DNA of 18,500 bases from JBEKYD01 sp049509915 (lineage in GTDB: Bacteria; Acidobacteriota; Terriglobia; Bryobacterales; Bryobacteraceae): positions 1 to 18,500 of the forward strand of contig JBEKZL010000314.1 in the NCBI GenBank assembly GCA_049509915.1, written 5' to 3'. A program made the position numbers and the translations under genes. A model generated the notes under the pieces. That model searched no databases. It saw only the letters and a list, made by a program, of their open reading frames with translations, and was not told the origin of the DNA. Positions 15,548 to 18,500 of the stretch are shown here, one piece after another (position 1 is the stretch's first letter; each line of letters starts with the position of its first letter).

Positions 15548-15574
15548 TTGCAAGCTCCGGCGGGCGCGTACTAT
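15548..15574 (+). promoter_or_regulatory. Weak candidate promoter for selA
   Basis: TTGCAA at 15548-15553 and TACTAT at 15569-15574 each match the sigma-70 boxes at four of six bases, with a short 15-bp spacer. TTGCAA lies within the perfect palindrome CTTGCAAG (15547-15554). Transcription would start near 15581, which favours the GTG start at 15597 over the ATG at 15582. Confidence 0.28.
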
Positions 15575-15596
15575 CGTTGCGATGGAGGAGCGGAAC

Positions 15597-16919
15597 GTGA
15601 CCGAACACGCAAAGCTGAGCGAGTTGCCGGCCGTGCATGAGGTGCTCGAGCGGTTGCCGCGGTCGCTCGGGAACGTTCCGCGCGGTTTGCTGGTGGCGGA
15701 AGTGCGGCGGGCGCTGGACCAAATGAGGCGGGAAATCCGCAACGGAGCAGAGTCCATTTCAACCGTCGAAGAACGCGTCGAGAGCGCCGTGGCGCAACTG
15801 GCGCGGCCATCGCTCGAGCGCGTCATCAATGCGACCGGCGTGGTCTTGCACACCAATCTGGGCCGCGCCCCCCTGGGGGAATTGACCGCCCTGGCTGGTT
15901 ATTCGAACCTGGAGTACGACCTCGCCACCGGCCGGCGCGGGAAACGCGATACCCACGCGGGCGGGCTGCTCGAGCGGCTGCTCGACGCGCCGGCCATCGC
16001 CGTCAACAACAATGCGGCGGCCATTTTATTAGCGCTGAACGAGCTCGCCCGCGGCGCCGAGGTAGTGGTATCGCGCGGCGAGTTGATCGAAATCGGCGAC
16101 GGTTTTCGCATTCCCGAAATCATGGCCCGCTCCGGCGCCACGCTGCGCGAAGTGGGAACCACCAACCGCACCCGCATCGAGGACTATCGCGAAGCCATCG
16201 GAGACCAGACACGCCTGCTGTTGCGCGTACATCCCAGCAATTTCCGCGTCACCGGTTTCGCCTCCCGGCCCGGGCTGGAGGAACTGGCCGCATTGGCCCG
16301 CGAGCGCAGCCTGCCGCTGTACGAAGACCTGGGCAGCGGCTGCATCGTGGATCTGCGCCCGTTCGGCATCGACGAACCACTGGTCCGCGACAGCCTCGCC
16401 GCGGGCGCCAGCCTGGTCTCTTTCAGCGGCGATAAACTGCTGGGCGGCCCGCAAGCCGGCATCCTGGCCGGACAGCCGGAGCTGGTCGCGCGCCTTCGCC
16501 GTAACCCGCTGTTTCGCGCCCTGCGCCTCGACAAGCTAGCCTATCAGGCGCTCGGGGGCACGCTCCGCCATCTGCTGTTCGAGGAATGGGAACGGATTCC
16601 CGCCCTGGCCATGATCCGCCAACCGGCAGCGGCCATTCGGTCCCGCGCGGAGGCATTGTTGGCGCGCCATCCCGGCCTGCGCGCCAGGCTGCTGGAGGGC
16701 CAGTCGGTAATCGGCGGCGGCGCCACCCCCGAGCAGTCGCTGCCCACCTGGCTGATCGCGATGGAAGCAAATGCCGCTCGCGGCGAAAAGCGCCTGCGGG
16801 AGGGCAAGCCACCGGTGATTGCCCGCATCCAAAACGATACTCTGCTGCTCGATCTGCGCACCGTCTCCGCGGCTGAAGAGGAAGAACTGGCGGCGGCACT
16901 GGAAGAGCTGACGGAATGA
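15597..16919 (+). CDS. selA: L-seryl-tRNA(Sec) selenium transferase
   Basis: SelA is a PLP enzyme that converts seryl-tRNA(Sec) to selenocysteyl-tRNA(Sec) with selenophosphate. The 440-residue product shows the family N-terminal region (SELPAVHEVLERLP), INATGVVLHTNLGRAPL, a NNNAAA segment, EDLGSGCIVDL, and the PLP lysine K280 in SFSGDKLLGGPQAG. Length fits the family. GTG 15597 is preferred because GGAGGAG (15584-15590) lies six bases upstream, and the resulting MTEHAKLSELPA aligns in position with other SelA N-termini; the in-frame ATG at 15582 has no Shine-Dalgarno. It is divergent from the ATPase cassette and convergent with efp. The selB, selC and selD genes are not in this window. Its presence implies that the organism makes selenoproteins, if the partners exist elsewhere. 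Confidence 0.94.
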   Translation: MTEHAKLSELPAVHEVLERLPRSLGNVPRGLLVAEVRRALDQMRREIRNGAESISTVEERVESAVAQLARPSLERVINATGVVLHTNLGRAPLGELTALAGYSNLEYDLATGRRGKRDTHAGGLLERLLDAPAIAVNNNAAAILLALNELARGAEVVVSRGELIEIGDGFRIPEIMARSGATLREVGTTNRTRIEDYREAIGDQTRLLLRVHPSNFRVTGFASRPGLEELAALARERSLPLYEDLGSGCIVDLRPFGIDEPLVRDSLAAGASLVSFSGDKLLGGPQAGILAGQPELVARLRRNPLFRALRLDKLAYQALGGTLRHLLFEEWERIPALAMIRQPAAAIRSRAEALLARHPGLRARLLEGQSVIGGGATPEQSLPTWLIAMEANAARGEKRLREGKPPVIARIQNDTLLLDLRTVSAAEEEELAAALEELTE

Positions 16920-16943
16920 GCGCCCCCTTTGGCCGCGGCCCGG

Positions 16944-17501
16944 TTATGCGCGTTCCTGGTAGGTTCCCTCGGCGGTATTCACGCGGATTTTCTCGCCCTC
17001 GGTAATAAAGGCCGGCACCTGCACCACCAGACCGGTTTCGAGCTTGGCCGGCTTGGTCACGTTCGATACCGTGGCGCCCTTCAGGCCGGGCTCGGTCTCC
17101 ACCACAGTCATATCGACCGTCGCCGGCAGCTCCACGCTGATGGGTTTGCCTTCGTAGAACTCCACCGACACTTTCAATTGCGGAATCAGGTAATTGGTGG
17201 CATCGCCGAGCAGGTCTTTCATCAGGTGCATCTGCTCGTAGTTCTCGGTGTTCATGAAGTAGTAGTATTCGCCGTCGTCGTACAGATACTCCATCTGCTG
17301 CTCTTCCAGGGCGGCTCTCTCGACGCGGTCTTCCGAAGAGAACCGGTGCTCCATCATGGTGCCGCTGCGCAGATTCCGCATTTTGGCCTGGACGAAGCCG
17401 CGCAGGTTGCCCGGGGTACGGTGCGTCATGCTGAAGACCGAATACAGGTCGTTATTGAACTTCACCACCATCCCAGGGCGCAATTGTGTTGCCGAAATCA
17501 T
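16944..17501 (-). CDS. efp: Elongation factor P
   Basis: This 185-residue EF-P helps ribosomes form peptide bonds at polyproline stretches. All three beta-barrel domains are present: the N-terminal KOW-like domain (MISATQLRPGMVVKFNNDLYS), the middle OB domain (MEYLYDDGEYYYFMNTENYEQ) and the C-terminal OB domain (PGLKGATVSNVTKPAKLETG to AEGTYQERA). ATG 17501 has AAGGAG six bases upstream; the upstream in-frame ATG at 17537 would add a non-homologous extension. The tip loop reads RTPGNLRGF, so the position that carries modified Lys or Arg in well-studied EF-Ps is Asn here (N32, or R34 if the loop is shifted). It faces selA convergently and the aminotransferase divergently. Confidence 0.95.
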   Translation of the reverse strand: MISATQLRPGMVVKFNNDLYSVFSMTHRTPGNLRGFVQAKMRNLRSGTMMEHRFSSEDRVERAALEEQQMEYLYDDGEYYYFMNTENYEQMHLMKDLLGDATNYLIPQLKVSVEFYEGKPISVELPATVDMTVVETEPGLKGATVSNVTKPAKLETGLVVQVPAFITEGEKIRVNTAEGTYQERA

Positions 17502-17535
17502 GAAACTCCTTGACCAATGTGAACTTGAAACGTTC

Positions 17536-17564
17536 ATTATAGCGTGGAGCGGGCTTGAGGTCCG
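17536..17564 (-). promoter_or_regulatory. Candidate efp promoter
   Basis: On the minus strand a perfect -10 box TATAAT (17541-17536) is preceded, after a 17-bp spacer, by CGGACC (17564-17559), which matches the -35 consensus only at its GAC core. This places the transcript start about 28 bases before the efp ATG, leaving room for its AAGGAG. Spacing and the exact -10 make this the best promoter in the window. Confidence 0.5.
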
Positions 17565-17606
17565 GTTTGAATCGAAAGGTACAGCCGGCCGCGTTATCCT
17601 GGATAG

Positions 17607-18500
17607 ATGGAAACTGAAGTCCCCGTCTCAGAGGCCCAGGAAGACACTGTTCCGCAGGTGAGCCCCGCTCAGTCCGTCATGGATTTGGAGCGCGCCCACC
17701 TCCTCCAGAATTATGCCCGTTATCCGCTCGTCCTGGCGCGCGGAAAGGGGTGCTGGGTGTACGATCTGGAGGGCCGCCGTTACCTCGATCTGATTACCGG
17801 CATCGGCGTCAATGCGCTCGGCCACGCCCATCCCCGCATCGTCAAGGTCATCCGCCAACAGGCCGGGTTGATGTCACCGCTATCAAGGCGAACTGGCCAA
17901 GCGCCTCACCGCCATGAGCGGCCTGGATCGCGCCTTCTTCTGCAACAGCGGCACAGAGGCCGTCGAAGGCGCGCTCAAGATGGTTCACTCCCACGGCCGC
18001 GCCCTCGATCCGGAAAAATACGAAATCGTTTCCCTCGACAACAGCTTTCACGGGCGCTCGATGGGCGCCCTTTCGGTCACCGGACAGGCCAAATACCGCG
18101 CCGATTTCGAGCCCTTGATTCCGGGCGTGAAATTCGTTCCCCCCAACGACGTGGCGGCGCTCGAAGCGGCCTTCAGCCCGCGCACCGCCGGCATGATTCT
18201 GGAGCTGATCCAGGGTGAGGGCGGCATCTATCCGCTGACGCCCGAATTCGCCGCCAAGGCACGCGAGCTGGCCGACCGCTACAACGCCCTGCTCGTCGCC
18301 GATGAGACCCAATGCGGCGTCGGCCGCCCCGGCGTCTACTTCGCCTATCAGCTCTCCCAGCCGGTAATCATGCCGGACGTCGTGGTCGCGGCCAAACCCG
18401 TGGCCTGCGGCTTGCCGCTCGGTTTCATTCTGGCCAATGAGAAAGCCGCCGCCGCGATCCGCCCCGGCATGCACGGCACCACCTTCGGCGGCGGCCCGCT
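17607..18500 (+). pseudogene. argD: Acetylornithine aminotransferase-like (class III), frameshifted; 3' end beyond window
   Basis: Class III PLP aminotransferases of this type act in arginine biosynthesis on N-acetylornithine. From ATG 17607 the frame gives LLQNYARYPLVLARGKGCWVYD, then GIGVNALGHAHPRIVKVIRQQ and GLM, as in ArgD. At about 17872 the family sequence stops. It resumes one frame over at 17881 as YQGELAKRLTAMSGLDRAFF, then NSGTEAVEGALK, SFHGRSMGALSVTGQAKY, ADETQCGVGRPG and the PLP-lysine segment VAAKPVACGLPLG (Lys codon 18394-18396), open to the window end. Expected residues of the type LHxSNLYY are missing at the joint, so roughly 20-23 bases appear deleted. From the original frame, translation ends at 18218. 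The gene name is the best fit; other omega-aminotransferases are possible. Confidence 0.82.

Noticed and set aside
16931..16940. Perfect palindrome GGCCGCGGCC between selA and efp as a terminator
   Set aside because: A loop-less 10-bp palindrome in very GC-rich sequence with no T-run; not distinguishable from chance composition.

Overview
This is a GC-rich bacterial window with strong preference for C or G at third codon positions. A large TonB-dependent receptor with an N-terminal carboxypeptidase-regulatory-like domain, the EF-P tip-loop sequence, a HGSNAT/NagX-like acyltransferase and a CzcCBA-type operon together suggest an acidobacterium of the Solibacter/Bryobacter kind. That assignment is inference from gene content; there is no rRNA in the window.

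Layout. Positions 1-179 hold a probable gene tail, a hairpin and an 18-bp direct repeat. A DHH-family phosphoesterase (180-1133) and a LytTR response regulator (1336-2091) follow. Next is a tripartite heavy-metal-type RND efflux operon: a small secreted His/Cys protein (2152-2439), a membrane-fusion protein (2534-3712), the inner-membrane pump (3723/3802-6819) and a TolC-like outer-membrane factor (6839-8083). It ends at a long inverted repeat shared with a convergent TonB-dependent receptor (8178-10946, minus). Positions 10947-11876 are a decayed stretch with an orphan coding fragment and a DUF1697 pseudogene. After it come an O6-alkylguanine-DNA alkyltransferase (11877-12413) overlapping the start of a membrane acyltransferase (to 13574), and a minus-strand two-gene cassette: an SMC/ABC-like AAA ATPase (14253-15479) and a DUF4276 TOPRIM-like protein (13597-14253). 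The window closes with selA, efp (minus) and an acetylornithine-aminotransferase-like gene cut by the window edge.

Two things stand out. First, the ATPase plus DUF4276 pair is coupled by a TAATG overlap. It has the architecture of two-gene ATPase/TOPRIM antiphage modules and is the best candidate for a poorly described system; its ATPase has Tyr where related ATPases have the switch His. Second, four genes carry frame-breaking indels: a perfect 13-bp tandem duplication in the RND pump, an out-of-frame deletion in the DUF1697 gene, a net +1 shift at the start of the acyltransferase, and an out-of-frame deletion in the aminotransferase. Either this locus is decaying or variable, or the assembly has errors; the reads would decide.
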